A stretch of DNA of 64,000 nucleotides, from positions 650,725 through 714,724 of the forward strand of contig KE159609.1 in NCBI GenBank assembly GCA_000403295.2, written 5' to 3'. The stretch's first letter is position 1, and the number at the start of each line of letters is the position of its first letter. The position numbers and the translations under genes are program-made. This stretch comes from Lachnospiraceae bacterium M18-1. Its GTDB lineage: Bacteria > Bacillota > Clostridia > Lachnospirales > Lachnospiraceae. The notes below the pieces were generated by a model. It did not search any database, was not told the origin of the DNA, and was given only the letters and a program-made list of their open reading frames with translations. Of this stretch, positions 33,649 through 42,664 are shown in pieces.

Positions 33649-34259
33649 GCGTTTTTCCTCCAGTCCGGCGAATTATGATCGGAATAGGGATCCGTGAAAG
33701 TATGGATCGTGATTCCCGCATCCTCCAAAAGTATATTTAATTTTTCGATTGTTTCTGCTTTGTATCCCAGTTGGGCAAAGCATTGGAAGAGTTCGGAATC
33801 AGACGAAAATGATTCCCCGCATTCCAGTTTCTCCTTCACAGGAATTCCTGTTGGAGTGGTATAGTCCTCATCCTCAACGGACACAGTATACTGATCTGGA
33901 AAATATGTTCCGGAATGGTCGGTATTAATATAGATCTCACAGCCCGGTTCGATACTCTGCATCGCAAAGGAAAGCCCGTAAGCCTCCGCAATCGCGTAGT
34001 ATGCGTTATAGAGCGGGGACCATGCCGCAGATACACTCAGAAGAATGTTCTCTTTGTTTCGCTCCATATAGATGACCGTTCCCCGGAGGGAAAGTCCATC
34101 CGTAGGAATCTCTTTCAACAGGAACAGATTTTCAATGGCTGCCAGATTCTCATCCAGGCAGAAGATGATGGATGTTTCCAGGTCTTCCCATAAGGCATCC
34201 AGACTGCCGGAATCAGATTCAGAATAGAAATAGATATCATCACAGCATACATTTGCCAT
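33645..34259 (-). CDS. YubB/DUF1281-like ICE protein
   Basis: A 204-residue acidic protein. The opening MANVCCDDIYFYSESDSGSL and the middle segment (SAAWSPLYNAYYAIAEAYGL, then SIEPGCEIYINTDHSGTYFP) resemble the plasmid YubB ferredoxin-like domain, in which W-S-P-P and E-P-G motifs recur. The start overlaps the stop of the upstream gene by one base (TAATG). YubB-like proteins are common on conjugative plasmids; their function is unknown. Confidence 0.55.
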   Translation of the reverse strand: MANVCCDDIYFYSESDSGSLDALWEDLETSIIFCLDENLAAIENLFLLKEIPTDGLSLRGTVIYMERNKENILLSVSAAWSPLYNAYYAIAEAYGLSFAMQSIEPGCEIYINTDHSGTYFPDQYTVSVEDEDYTTPTGIPVKEKLECGESFSSDSELFQCFAQLGYKAETIEKLNILLEDAGITIHTFTDPYSDHNSPDWRKNA

Positions 34260-34591
34260 TATATATCCACCTCCGATCCCGTTATGGTATCCTGGTAGAT
34301 TTGGTTATACTGAATCCTTCGTTCTATCTCGTCAATGACCAGATCCAGTGTCACATTATAGGCAGTATTGGAATCTTCCATATCTGTATAAAGCTCATAT
34401 GCCAGATTCAAAAGACTTTTTTCCTTTGGTAGAGTTTCATAAGGGAGGTTGCATAGCCCGGTTCCTTCCTGCCAACGGTCGATACAGCGGTTGATAAAAT
34501 CTGTTTCCCAGTAAAAGCGCCGCATCTTGCGGTATACTTTGTGTATTTCCTGCCTTAACTGGCTGCTTGTAACATTCATAGTAATCTTCAT
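34259..34591 (-). CDS. Hypothetical helical ICE protein
   Basis: A 110-residue protein. ATG at 34591 is chosen because GGAG lies seven bases upstream; the ATG at 34597 is too close to it. It is helical and Arg/Tyr-rich (QEIHKVYRKMRRFYWETDF), with an acidic second half. No family recognised. It sits in the long minus-strand operon between the YubB-like gene and the next hypothetical gene. Confidence 0.55.
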   Translation of the reverse strand: MKITMNVTSSQLRQEIHKVYRKMRRFYWETDFINRCIDRWQEGTGLCNLPYETLPKEKSLLNLAYELYTDMEDSNTAYNVTLDLVIDEIERRIQYNQIYQDTITGSEVDI

Positions 34592-34604
34592 GTTCATTCT
34601 CCTA

Positions 34605-35141
34605 TTATTTTTTGTATGGATCTTTATAGGAATTTGGAAAGAATAAAAGTTTTCCCCAGAGTTCTGGTTCCTCGTTTATCCAGATGCCGTCCCTGTAAGT
34701 CTGTCTGGTCAGAGTATTATAAATGACTGGTTCCATATCCGGACGGTCCAGGTCATATACCAGGCAGGATTTTAAGGAGATATATGGCCATAAGGCATTT
34801 TCGATTTTCTGCCGGAGTACCAGGGCCTGCTGATAGAGCTGTTTGGTACTGTAGGTCCCGCATATACAGGCGGACATTTCTTTTCCCATTCCCGATTCCG
34901 CGATAGCCTGGTTTATGGTCTCTATCTGTTCTTCAACCGGGATATCCGGATTCAGGATTAGATGGTCTGTAAGAACCGCTATGACAAACGCGGAAGCGGT
35001 CTTGTTTATCTGCTGGGTCAGGGCATCATAAGGCTGCTTATAGGTGGATTTCAGAACCTCCAGCGGAACCATCTCACGGTTCTTCTTTAAGAGGGAAAGC
35101 AGCTTTTCAAGGCTGCCTTCCAGTTCCTGGATCTTTGTCAA
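34605..35141 (-). CDS. Hypothetical ICE protein, probable TTG start
   Basis: A 178-residue protein. TTG at 35141 is preferred: it overlaps the stop of the upstream gene (TTGA) and has GCGGGGTG upstream, whereas the in-frame ATG at 35180 lies inside that gene without a site. The N-terminal half is helical (KIQELEGSLEKLLSLLKKNRE); the C-terminal half is mixed and ends FFPNSYKDPYKK. No domain recognised. Confidence 0.55.
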   Translation of the reverse strand: MTKIQELEGSLEKLLSLLKKNREMVPLEVLKSTYKQPYDALTQQINKTASAFVIAVLTDHLILNPDIPVEEQIETINQAIAESGMGKEMSACICGTYSTKQLYQQALVLRQKIENALWPYISLKSCLVYDLDRPDMEPVIYNTLTRQTYRDGIWINEEPELWGKLLFFPNSYKDPYKK

Positions 35142-35389
35142 GCGCAGATCACCCCGCTTTCCTGGAAAATGGTCTTGCATTTGAGATGATAGATCTTGTC
35201 ACGGGTCTCAAACTTTACGCCGCTTTCGGACACTTCCAGGATGGTTTCGACCGTGGAAGTGGTCATGCACTGATGTCTGGTGCGAATCCACGCCCGTTCT
35301 CCGGGACAGAGCGGCAGGGACAGGGTGCCGGTCATGACGATTGTCTTTTTTGCGGTGGGATTCATTCTCTTGATTTTTTCTTTTAGCAT
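35138..35389 (-). CDS. Small beta-rich ICE protein
   Basis: An 83-residue protein with AAAAGGAGG upstream. The sequence MTGTLSLPLCPGERAWIRT, then STVETILEVSESGVKFETRD, suggests a small beta barrel (SH3/OB-like). No family assigned. It lies 31 bases after the methyltransferase gene and overlaps the following gene. Confidence 0.6.
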   Translation of the reverse strand: MLKEKIKRMNPTAKKTIVMTGTLSLPLCPGERAWIRTRHQCMTTSTVETILEVSESGVKFETRDKIYHLKCKTIFQESGVICA

Positions 35390-35420
35390 GGTGCTTATCC
35401 TCCTTTTGTTTTGGATTGTC

Positions 35421-36476
35421 TCAGTTTACAGTGTAATTCAGGCGGAAATATCCGCGTGCAACAGGGAGATACTGGTCTTTATGCTCATAAATGGTCGCGC
35501 GAATGCGCTCCTCATAATGTGGATTTTTCTGCGCCTTGGGATGATTCCGGAGCAGATCATAGAGATCCGATAATGCGGCGGTACCGCCGATACTCTCCAT
35601 GGTCATCCGGATAAGATGATGCCAGGTGATGGTCTGAAGATCTGCCTGGCTTACCGACAGACAGCCTTCCTGCCTGCAGGAAAATGGAACCATCAGGGAA
35701 TCTGCCTTTTTTAAGAGCAGCACGTATTCTGTGACTACCGGGATGAATGGTTTTTTATATCTCCGGTTGTCAGAAACACAGTTAAACTGCCCTTTTACAA
35801 GAAAGGACTCAAAATCCCCCATGCGCATCAAGTCATTCTGCATACTGTAAAAATGTCCATCCTTGCGGATGTCTCCGACCAGTACCGCAAGCCTGCCGTC
35901 TTTTCGGAGTGAAAAGAAGAATTTCCGGATGCAGTAGTTTAACTTTTCAAGGAAATCCTGATAGTTCTCGCATCTCGACAGGTCATCCGGATGCGGCCGG
36001 CCCCACATATTGCCGCTGTATTTGATGATGTCATGGTAGGGCGGATGGAAGAAGATCAGATCCGCGGAATCTTCTACATCATTTTTCAGGGCATTCCAGT
36101 TTCCCAGGCCATAGGCTGGAGCCGGGTTCAGGTCATAAAGCAAAGCCCGTACCTGAAAATGGTCTGCTACGGTCTGGGAGGTGCCGGAGCCGCTCATAGG
36201 ATCCATGAGGGTGAAATGGCTGGTATCCTTTCCGTAGTAACGCTTGCAGTCCAGGACATAGCGCAGGATGGAAGCAATCACTTCCGGAGAGCAGTTTCCT
36301 CTCCAATGGGAATCACCTCCGTTTCCCCGTTCCGGGAATGCCATAAAGGATGTAAGTTCTTTGCCTACACGTTTCCGCAGGCCCTCTGTGCCGAGCATCC
36401 CGGCAATTGCTTGCCATTCCGGGCCAAATTCTGCCTCCAGGAGCTGGGCTGCATGCTGTATTTGTAATTCATTCAT
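35421..36476 (-). CDS. SAM-dependent DNA methyltransferase
   Basis: A 351-residue protein. Motif I is DPMSGSGT (residues 92-99) and the catalytic motif IV is HPPY (residues 144-147), a variant of the D/N/S-PPY seen in N6-adenine and N4-cytosine methylases. The region around the motifs (YDLNPAPAYGLGNWNAL, RKDGRLAVLVGDIRKDG) is typical of DNA modification methylases. The last ~80 residues look like a winged helix. No restriction endonuclease neighbour is seen, so it is an orphan methylase that may mask the element from host restriction or regulate it. It overlaps no neighbour and follows the sigma-factor gene by 12 bases. Confidence 0.85.
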   Translation of the reverse strand: MNELQIQHAAQLLEAEFGPEWQAIAGMLGTEGLRKRVGKELTSFMAFPERGNGGDSHWRGNCSPEVIASILRYVLDCKRYYGKDTSHFTLMDPMSGSGTSQTVADHFQVRALLYDLNPAPAYGLGNWNALKNDVEDSADLIFFHPPYHDIIKYSGNMWGRPHPDDLSRCENYQDFLEKLNYCIRKFFFSLRKDGRLAVLVGDIRKDGHFYSMQNDLMRMGDFESFLVKGQFNCVSDNRRYKKPFIPVVTEYVLLLKKADSLMVPFSCRQEGCLSVSQADLQTITWHHLIRMTMESIGGTAALSDLYDLLRNHPKAQKNPHYEERIRATIYEHKDQYLPVARGYFRLNYTVN

Positions 36477-36488
36477 AAGAAGCCCTCC

Positions 36489-37019
36489 TTACATCAAGGC
36501 GAGAGCACGGAGTCTCTGGCGCATACGGTTGACACGGCTTTCAACGCCGTACACGGTGATACGGCATTTTTCCGCAATCTCCCGGTAGGTGAAGCCGTCT
36601 GCTTTGAGTTGGACTACTTCACGTTCCTTTGGGGTGATATAGGAAAGCAGTTTGACAAGCTGCTTCTGGTTATCCAGAGTTTCCGCTGCTTTTTGCATAC
36701 GGTCTGGGAGCAGCGTGTCAATGGACAGATACTCTTCCTCTAGAGGACTGGTGGCTGCGGAGCGTTTCCGGCAGTCCTGATACATATATTCCTTGATCAG
36801 ACAGTCGTTCATTTTCCGCCATGCAATAGTACTGAAGGTATAAGATGCCAGTTCCGGTCTTTCTAAATACTCCTGTACAGCCTGAAGATAGCCAAAGATG
36901 ACTACATCATAAAATTCTTCCGTATCCAGTCTCTTTTTTGAGAGGAACCGGTCTACGATCTGATGGTTCTGGGCTGCGAATTGCTGCTGTAAGGGGTCTA
37001 ATAAATGGATTTTTCTCAT
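36489..37019 (-). CDS. Sigma-70/ECF-like sigma factor of the element
   Basis: A 176-residue protein. The start at 37019 follows AGAAAGGAAA; the ATG at 37046 overlaps that site. Residues ~20-85 carry region 2 (FGYLQAVQEYLERPELASYT, FSTIAWRKMNDCLIKEY) and residues ~120-170 region 4 with an HTH (LSYITPKEREVVQLKADGFT, then YREIAEKCRITVYGVESRVNR). It could direct RNA polymerase to transfer or late genes. It belongs to the SSB-MoxR-vWA operon. A second sigma factor is at 48329. Confidence 0.85.
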   Translation of the reverse strand: MRKIHLLDPLQQQFAAQNHQIVDRFLSKKRLDTEEFYDVVIFGYLQAVQEYLERPELASYTFSTIAWRKMNDCLIKEYMYQDCRKRSAATSPLEEEYLSIDTLLPDRMQKAAETLDNQKQLVKLLSYITPKEREVVQLKADGFTYREIAEKCRITVYGVESRVNRMRQRLRALALM

Positions 37020-37131
37020 TGGTTTATTTCCTTTCTGAATATTCATAGTATGCAGAAAAACATCCGTGATGGATTTTCCACATTCGTTTCATAACTGTTA
37101 CAATGAATTTGTTCATCTGATTTCTACATCG

Positions 37132-37320
37132 TTAAGAGGGATTTTTAAAAGTAGGATCGCTGTCGGCGGAAAAACTCTCACATTTTCGTAGATGGATTTC
37201 ATTGCCTGCCAGTTTAATTTCTAGAGAATCCCGGTTCGCGAGATTTAGCAGTTTGCGGATTTTCCGAGGGATCACGACCCGACCCTGGGCATCCATCGTG
37301 CAGATGCCGGTATATTTCAT
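37132..37320 (-). CDS. AbrB/SpoVT-type DNA-binding protein
   Basis: A 62-residue swapped-hairpin AbrB-like protein: MKYTGICTMDAQGRVVIPRK, then IRKLLNLANRDSLEIKL. The start at 37320 has GAAGGTGA upstream. Such proteins are transition-state regulators or antitoxins; no toxin partner is adjacent, so a regulatory role in the element is likelier. The gene lies ~120 bases after the Q-rich protein gene and ~110 bases before the sigma-factor gene. Confidence 0.8.
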   Translation of the reverse strand: MKYTGICTMDAQGRVVIPRKIRKLLNLANRDSLEIKLAGNEIHLRKCESFSADSDPTFKNPS

Positions 37321-37440
37321 GGAGTCACCTTCTTTCAAAAGGAAAAGAAGCCGCCATAAGGCCGCTTCCTTTCCAAAATGATGTTTTAATGCAATTCTAA
37401 AAAATAGGAGCGCAACGTTCTGCTCACTTTGTGAGTCAGA

Positions 37441-38328
37441 TTATGCTGCATAGGAGTTGGCCGGAGCTGATTCCTGGTATTGGGCGTTTTGACCGTAACC
37501 TTGGACCTGTCCCTGATATTGTCCGTTCTGCACATAATTCTGAAATTGTTCCTGATACTGCATGTTCTGTGCCTGATTTTGACTTTGACCTTGATACGGA
37601 CTGCTTTGTGTCTGATTTTGCTCCTGAACTTGATAGGAAGCATTCTGGTTCTGGGCAGTTCCACTTTGGTTCTGTGCCTGCCATTCCATCTGCTGTTTCT
37701 CATATGCCTGTTTGCCGTTTGTCATCATTGACGGTGCCACGTATGCCTCCCAGTTGGTGATATAGGAATCCGTGCGTTTTAAAAGCATATACAGATCCAT
37801 ATCCATCAGCTGGATGAAAGTGTTCTTCTCCATGATAAAGCTGCCGGATTTCATGTAGGCGCCGCCCTTCTGATTATGGACTTTGACACCTTTCCCATTT
37901 ACGATCTGGAGCCGCCACGGGCTCTTCATCGGCCTGCCGCTGGAATCATTGGCATGGCGGGAGATGGAAAACTGCTGTGCCGTCGCATACCCCTGGGCAT
38001 CAGGCGTACCAAAGATCTTGCTCTGTGACCATTCGAATTCCTGGAATCCGGCTGTGATCCTTGTCAGGATAAACTGCACCTGTTCTGGAGCAAGATTGAA
38101 TTGCGCAATGATATTTTTATCTCCGGTACCATTGGTATAGTCCTGGATGGTAACCTTGATCAGAGAATGGATTTTCCGGTCATTCTCCTTATATTCGCCT
38201 TTTGCGTGGAGCTGCGCGTAATGGGTCAGCGCCGCGGGACGCAGGTGGTCGTAGACGGCGATCAGCTTCCGGTCAGTCTGCACTTTGCAGATCTGCGGGG
38301 TAACATTTGCCTGATAATTCTGATTCAT
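37441..38328 (-). CDS. ICE protein with a Gln/Asn-rich C-terminal tail
   Basis: A 295-residue protein. Residues 1 to ~205 form a folded domain of unknown family (FEWSQSKIFGTPDAQGYATA; RPMKSPWRLQIVNGKGV). The last ~85 residues are an extreme low-complexity tail of Q, N, S, Y and G with repeats of the type QNQAQNMQYQEQFQN. Such prion-like tails favour weak multivalent contacts; the SSB of the same operon has a similar tail. It sits between the vWA gene and the AbrB gene. Function unknown; a DNA- or SSB-associated role is possible. Confidence 0.6.
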   Translation of the reverse strand: MNQNYQANVTPQICKVQTDRKLIAVYDHLRPAALTHYAQLHAKGEYKENDRKIHSLIKVTIQDYTNGTGDKNIIAQFNLAPEQVQFILTRITAGFQEFEWSQSKIFGTPDAQGYATAQQFSISRHANDSSGRPMKSPWRLQIVNGKGVKVHNQKGGAYMKSGSFIMEKNTFIQLMDMDLYMLLKRTDSYITNWEAYVAPSMMTNGKQAYEKQQMEWQAQNQSGTAQNQNASYQVQEQNQTQSSPYQGQSQNQAQNMQYQEQFQNYVQNGQYQGQVQGYGQNAQYQESAPANSYAA

Positions 38329-38413
38329 AGATCAATGTCCTTTCTTTCCTTTATGATTCTTGTTTATAAGATGTCAGAGCCATGTTTGATACCATGGCTC
38401 TGGCTGCAGCATT

Positions 38414-40528
38414 TCACTTTAAATATTGTTTTACTAAAAGCGCCATATTTTTTGGCAGGTCGTCCAGGTCTGTGATGTCCAGGAAACCATCCTTATAGAT
38501 GCGTTTGATGTTTTCCTTATCAGAACCGATGGCCGCCGCAAACAGGATGATTCCCTTTTTGGAGTAATCTTTTTTGACACCCCGGAGATCTGCTTCTGCC
38601 TCCGTTCCGGAATATCCGCAGTCAGCCGGCTGGCCGTCGGAAATGAGGATCAGCAGCTTCTGTGTTTCCGGGCGTTTGCTGAGATGCTCTGCCACAAAAC
38701 GCAGGGCAGCGCCATCCCGGTTGCCGTTTCGGGCGCTCATATCCATGAGCCGGTAGCGGTCGGAAGTATCAACCGAATCAAATTCCGCATATGAATAAAG
38801 CTCAACACCGGCCTCATAATCCGGCGTGGTATGCCCATAGATAGTGATTGGGATTCCCAGGCTCGTGCAGAAATCGTAGAGCACGACCGCCGTTTTCATG
38901 GCATGCGTGATGCGGTCTGCGTAACTCATGGAGCCGCTTTCATCGACCAGGAGTCCTACCGCCAGTTTCTGCTCTTCAGAGGGGAGCTTCGTCCTTGTAA
39001 AAAATGTGCCGTCCTCATGGTGCAGTGCCCGTGTGTCTAGGCGTTTTCCAAACTGCAGGTTTTTCAGCTTACCGCCTTCGCTCTCTTCCTTCAGAAGCGG
39101 GGCGATGGTCTTCTGCAGACGTTTGGATGCCCGGATCAGGGGCGGGGCAATGGACTGGTAATTTCTGACCATATCCTCCGATACAAAGGACATGCGGTTT
39201 ATGTTTACGTGGATCCCTGTATGGGCGTTGCCGTAATGGATGTCATCGGCGGCTTTCTGCAGTTCTTCCGTCATTTCCTGTTGGTATTGTTCTTCCGCTT
39301 TTGCCGTTGCCACACTGTGGAGGATCCGGAACAGATCATCTGCCGACTTCTCATAACCGGAGCCAAGGTACTGGTGGTTATAGGTGATGCCGGGATTATT
39401 TCCGTCTAAAATGGCGGAAGTCTTGGCCAGAGCGATCCGCCCGCCCTCTTCGCTGACGACTTCCTGCGCATTGGACATAGCATTCTGGCGTGTCAGCGGG
39501 GAATGGGGAGACAGCGGATTGGAACTTTGTTCATTCTTTCCGGTTTCTGCCTGTTTCGGCAGATGGCCGCCTTTTCCGGAAGGCAGGGGCGTGCCGCCGT
39601 GAATCTGGTCACCCAAAAGGTCTTCCAATAGTTGCGTTGCGTCCTTTTCTGAGGCATTTTCCATCTTTTCCCTGGTATCTTCAATCAGGGGCTTGATGTA
39701 TTCCCAGAGAATGCCCAGGATATGGTTGGTTGCCCTGAACCGTTCCCTGATATCATCCGCGTAAAGAGATTCTTCCACGTAGGGCACGCAGTCCTCCAGA
39801 TAGTCCAGATAGGGACCGGTATAACCTTGGAGGTTGTTGACCGTCCCCGCCCTGCAGTATTGTAGGAGGATATTTACCACAATGGCAAAATCGCAGTATC
39901 CTCCATCAATCTGACTCTGAAGGGATGGCATCAGTTCATTCATCCGCAGACTGTTCAGCTCGATCCCTTGCCGGAAAATGCCGGGATAGGCCTCACACAT
40001 GCGGGCTTCAATGTAAATGTCTTCTAAAATGTTGCTGATGTGGGAAGCGCATTTGGAGAGGGTCAGGCAGACTGCCTTATCCTTGTCCTGCATGGCCGCC
40101 AGCATTTCTTCGCATCCCTCATCGTACTGGTCTGAAAAAGAGGGGGCTTCCGGATAAAAAGAGCCGTTCCCCATGCTGCCAAGGTACAACCCAAGAGTTG
40201 TAAAATCGGTAAACAGGAGATGGGCGGTTTCATGTCCGTTCAATCCCACCAGGCTTTCCGAGCGCAGCATCCGGGAGGGGAAACTCTGGGTGATGCGGTT
40301 GCCTGCGTTGATGTGGATTTTATAATTGTCCGTATATGCGACACCGGCATCGTCGGATGAGTCCCATTCCATCAGCGCCTGAAGTCCCTGGCGGTAGCGG
40401 CCGGTAGCCGCTTTTGCCATGTTGGACAGGTATTTCTGGTAGGCAGAGGAGAGGAACAGCTCTTCATCGGTAATGGTAAGAGTCTGGTCTTTGATCATCT
40501 GCTGTAATTTTTTCTGATTGCTGTTCAA
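38414..40528 (-). CDS. vWA-domain protein with N-terminal HExxH (CobT-like)
   Basis: A 704-residue protein. The C-terminal ~200 residues are a von Willebrand A domain with a complete MIDAS motif (VDESGSMS, D529) and the later T and D positions, as in cobaltochelatase CobT. The N-terminal half holds H99-E100-T-A-H103 (GHETAHLLF), a zinc-metallopeptidase-type HExxH. A charged linker (~residues 310-345) separates them. Together with the MoxR ATPase at 40834 it makes a MoxR/vWA module, in which the vWA protein usually links the ATPase to its target. A short HTH gene lies between the two. Substrate unknown; no cobalamin genes are nearby, so chelatase activity is unlikely. Confidence 0.83.
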   Translation of the reverse strand: MNSNQKKLQQMIKDQTLTITDEELFLSSAYQKYLSNMAKAATGRYRQGLQALMEWDSSDDAGVAYTDNYKIHINAGNRITQSFPSRMLRSESLVGLNGHETAHLLFTDFTTLGLYLGSMGNGSFYPEAPSFSDQYDEGCEEMLAAMQDKDKAVCLTLSKCASHISNILEDIYIEARMCEAYPGIFRQGIELNSLRMNELMPSLQSQIDGGYCDFAIVVNILLQYCRAGTVNNLQGYTGPYLDYLEDCVPYVEESLYADDIRERFRATNHILGILWEYIKPLIEDTREKMENASEKDATQLLEDLLGDQIHGGTPLPSGKGGHLPKQAETGKNEQSSNPLSPHSPLTRQNAMSNAQEVVSEEGGRIALAKTSAILDGNNPGITYNHQYLGSGYEKSADDLFRILHSVATAKAEEQYQQEMTEELQKAADDIHYGNAHTGIHVNINRMSFVSEDMVRNYQSIAPPLIRASKRLQKTIAPLLKEESEGGKLKNLQFGKRLDTRALHHEDGTFFTRTKLPSEEQKLAVGLLVDESGSMSYADRITHAMKTAVVLYDFCTSLGIPITIYGHTTPDYEAGVELYSYAEFDSVDTSDRYRLMDMSARNGNRDGAALRFVAEHLSKRPETQKLLILISDGQPADCGYSGTEAEADLRGVKKDYSKKGIILFAAAIGSDKENIKRIYKDGFLDITDLDDLPKNMALLVKQYLK

Positions 40529-40572
40529 AATTCATTCTTCCTTTCTGCTAATAAATTTTTTGCCTTTCTGTT

Positions 40573-40818
40573 TCAAAATAATTTCTCCGTCAAAAGATCT
40601 TCCATGGTACAGCAGAAATAAACTGCCATACGGTAAGTGATATAAGTCGGCGGAAGTACTTTTCCGGATTCATAATTCACGATCGCTTTTCTGGGAACGT
40701 GTAGGATTTTTGCCAGAGTTTTCTGGGAAAGCCTCCAACGGTCGGACTTCCGCAGATAAGCGAGGTTGGCTGAAAAAATCTCACGCATTTCCTCTTCCTT
40801 CATCTTGATATTTCTCAT
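40573..40818 (-). CDS. Small Xre-family regulator within the MoxR/vWA operon
   Basis: An 81-residue protein with a helix-turn-helix (RLSQKTLAKILHVPRKAIVNY, then ESGKVLPPTY). ATG at 40818 is preferred, ten bases after AAAGGAG; GTG at 40827 overlaps the site. It starts 16 bases after the MoxR gene and ends 45 bases before the vWA gene. It probably regulates this operon; no palindromic operator is evident nearby. Confidence 0.75.
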   Translation of the reverse strand: MRNIKMKEEEMREIFSANLAYLRKSDRWRLSQKTLAKILHVPRKAIVNYESGKVLPPTYITYRMAVYFCCTMEDLLTEKLF

Positions 40819-40833
40819 AATGTTCACGCTCCT

Positions 40834-42648
40834 TTATGCCGCAAGGATGGAATCCAGGCAGCCGTTTTCCACTTCTGACCGGCTCTCCGAGTCTGCCGAA
40901 ACAGAGGAGAGGATGGTATAGCGGGCGGCTTCCCGGATGTCATTGCAGACCATATAAGACTGCACCCAGGAGATCAGCTCCCGGACACCGCAGCATCCGT
41001 CTGTGATCAGGTTTTCCCTGCAGTACTCGGAAATGGCTTTGACGATCTGTGCCATTGTGGTCACGGTGCTTTTATCCGTGCATCCGGTGATGCCGAGGAC
41101 ACGTTTTACCAGGGTATCTTCGTCCGGCTCTTCCAGGTCAATGACCAGGTTCATACGGGAGATGACAGACTGGTTCATCTGCTTACAGCCTGCGTAATCA
41201 TTGTTTGTGGTCACCACGATCGTCGTATCCGGATGTCGCTGGATGACTTCCCCGTTTGGAAGGAACACGCTGTTACAGCGGTCCAGGAGGGAGTTCAGGC
41301 CGACCAGCACGCCGGGGTTGGCAATGACCGTAGGTTCCTGAAGTTCGACAAGGTAGCCGTACCGGATCGCCTCTACCAGCGGAGTGTCCACGTATTTGAA
41401 TTTCTGGTGGGAGTCCTGTCTGGCATAGTGGTCATGCATTTCCTCGAAGATCGTGTCGATCAGCTTTTGATAGACCGTATCCTCATCCACGTTTTCATCG
41501 TAGGTGCCGGTCAGCTTCTGGTAAGCCGTGGCCGGATCCATCATGATGTCCTGAAACGTGGGATACTCACTCTGGAGGGAGGAAAATTTCCCATCCACAT
41601 CCGGCAGGATCTGCCCCAGGAGGTCAAATATTTCTGTATTGGCCGAGCAGGTGATACACCGGTAGGGAAGATGGAGGCCGGAAGCAATGGCTTTGGCTCC
41701 TTCTGTCTTTCCTGTGCCTGCGGGCCCCCGGAGGAGGAAATTCCGCATGGGTGATACCGTGGCCGTTGTCATTTTCGCGTGCTCGCAGATCCGTTTGATC
41801 TCTGGCGGTATGATGTACCAGTCAGGGAGCTGCGGCACGGTGAGTTCTTCCTGGGGAGTGAGCGTCCGGGATTCGGACAGGACATATTTGCCGGCAAAAT
41901 CGGCTTTGGAGATCGTTGAGGTGATCTTACGGGTTGCGATGCCAGGTTTGATGACTTGGAACGTTCCCAGAATGGTATTTGTTGGGGAATAAGTGCCTTT
42001 CTGTACGGTAAATGCTTTCATCTGCGGGATGGAACCGTTGGACGGTGTATCGCAGGGAATCCCTCCGGTGGGGAGTGAAGTCCCGTAATGGGTACGCCGG
42101 TAGAGGTTGTCACACAGAACCGCAGCGTCTTTCGCGGCCTCGTCGATATCGGGATATCCCTTATCCCGGTGCTCTTTGAGTTTCTGGTAATGCTCATTGA
42201 ACTCATCCTCCGCCATCGCGGTGGGTAGGAGCGCAAAGAGCAGGGCAGTGCCGCTGTTTTCCGTCTGGGTCAGCATATATTTGTCTGGATTGCTCTCGGC
42301 ATCTGCGGGCATCAGGTAGCGTCCGACATGAAATTTGCCGTTTGTCCGGTTATAGACCACCACATGGAGCTCTCCTGTTTTACTGGGATACTCCGCGATG
42401 GTAAAGTTATTATTCTGACTGCCGATGGCCCCAAGCTCCTCCGGCGGTTTCCCGCTTATCGGAGTCTCCAGTTCCATATAGGCAAAGATTGCCCGGAGTG
42501 TTGCCGCGTGGAGTGTAGATTTCTTTTGCGGCTGCGTGCAGTATCTGGAATAAACATCTGTACGTGTAGCATTAGAGGAGTAAACATCAAAAGGTTCCGG
42601 AAGTTTCCGTCCGAAAGACCAGTTGGGTAACAGTTTTCCATTTGCCAT
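40834..42648 (-). CDS. MoxR-type AAA+ ATPase
   Basis: A 604-residue protein. Residues 1 to ~270 form a unique N-terminal region with no recognised domain. The AAA+ module begins ~285: Walker A GPAGTGKT (308-315), a Walker B-like region before NPGVLVGLNSLLDRCNSVFL, and sensor 1 TTIVVTTNNDYAGCKQ. A C-terminal lid follows. The arrangement is that of MoxR/CobS-like ATPases, which act as chaperones or remodelers with vWA partners, here at 38414. It is expressed from the SSB operon headed by leader B. The target is unknown. Confidence 0.85.
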   Translation of the reverse strand: MANGKLLPNWSFGRKLPEPFDVYSSNATRTDVYSRYCTQPQKKSTLHAATLRAIFAYMELETPISGKPPEELGAIGSQNNNFTIAEYPSKTGELHVVVYNRTNGKFHVGRYLMPADAESNPDKYMLTQTENSGTALLFALLPTAMAEDEFNEHYQKLKEHRDKGYPDIDEAAKDAAVLCDNLYRRTHYGTSLPTGGIPCDTPSNGSIPQMKAFTVQKGTYSPTNTILGTFQVIKPGIATRKITSTISKADFAGKYVLSESRTLTPQEELTVPQLPDWYIIPPEIKRICEHAKMTTATVSPMRNFLLRGPAGTGKTEGAKAIASGLHLPYRCITCSANTEIFDLLGQILPDVDGKFSSLQSEYPTFQDIMMDPATAYQKLTGTYDENVDEDTVYQKLIDTIFEEMHDHYARQDSHQKFKYVDTPLVEAIRYGYLVELQEPTVIANPGVLVGLNSLLDRCNSVFLPNGEVIQRHPDTTIVVTTNNDYAGCKQMNQSVISRMNLVIDLEEPDEDTLVKRVLGITGCTDKSTVTTMAQIVKAISEYCRENLITDGCCGVRELISWVQSYMVCNDIREAARYTILSSVSADSESRSEVENGCLDSILAA

Positions 42649-42664
42649 ATCTGTTCGCCTCCTT

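Noticed and set aside
38414..42648. MoxR/vWA pair as a cobalt or magnesium chelatase
   Set aside because: No large chelatase subunit or tetrapyrrole genes are nearby, and the N-terminal HExxH region does not fit CobT.
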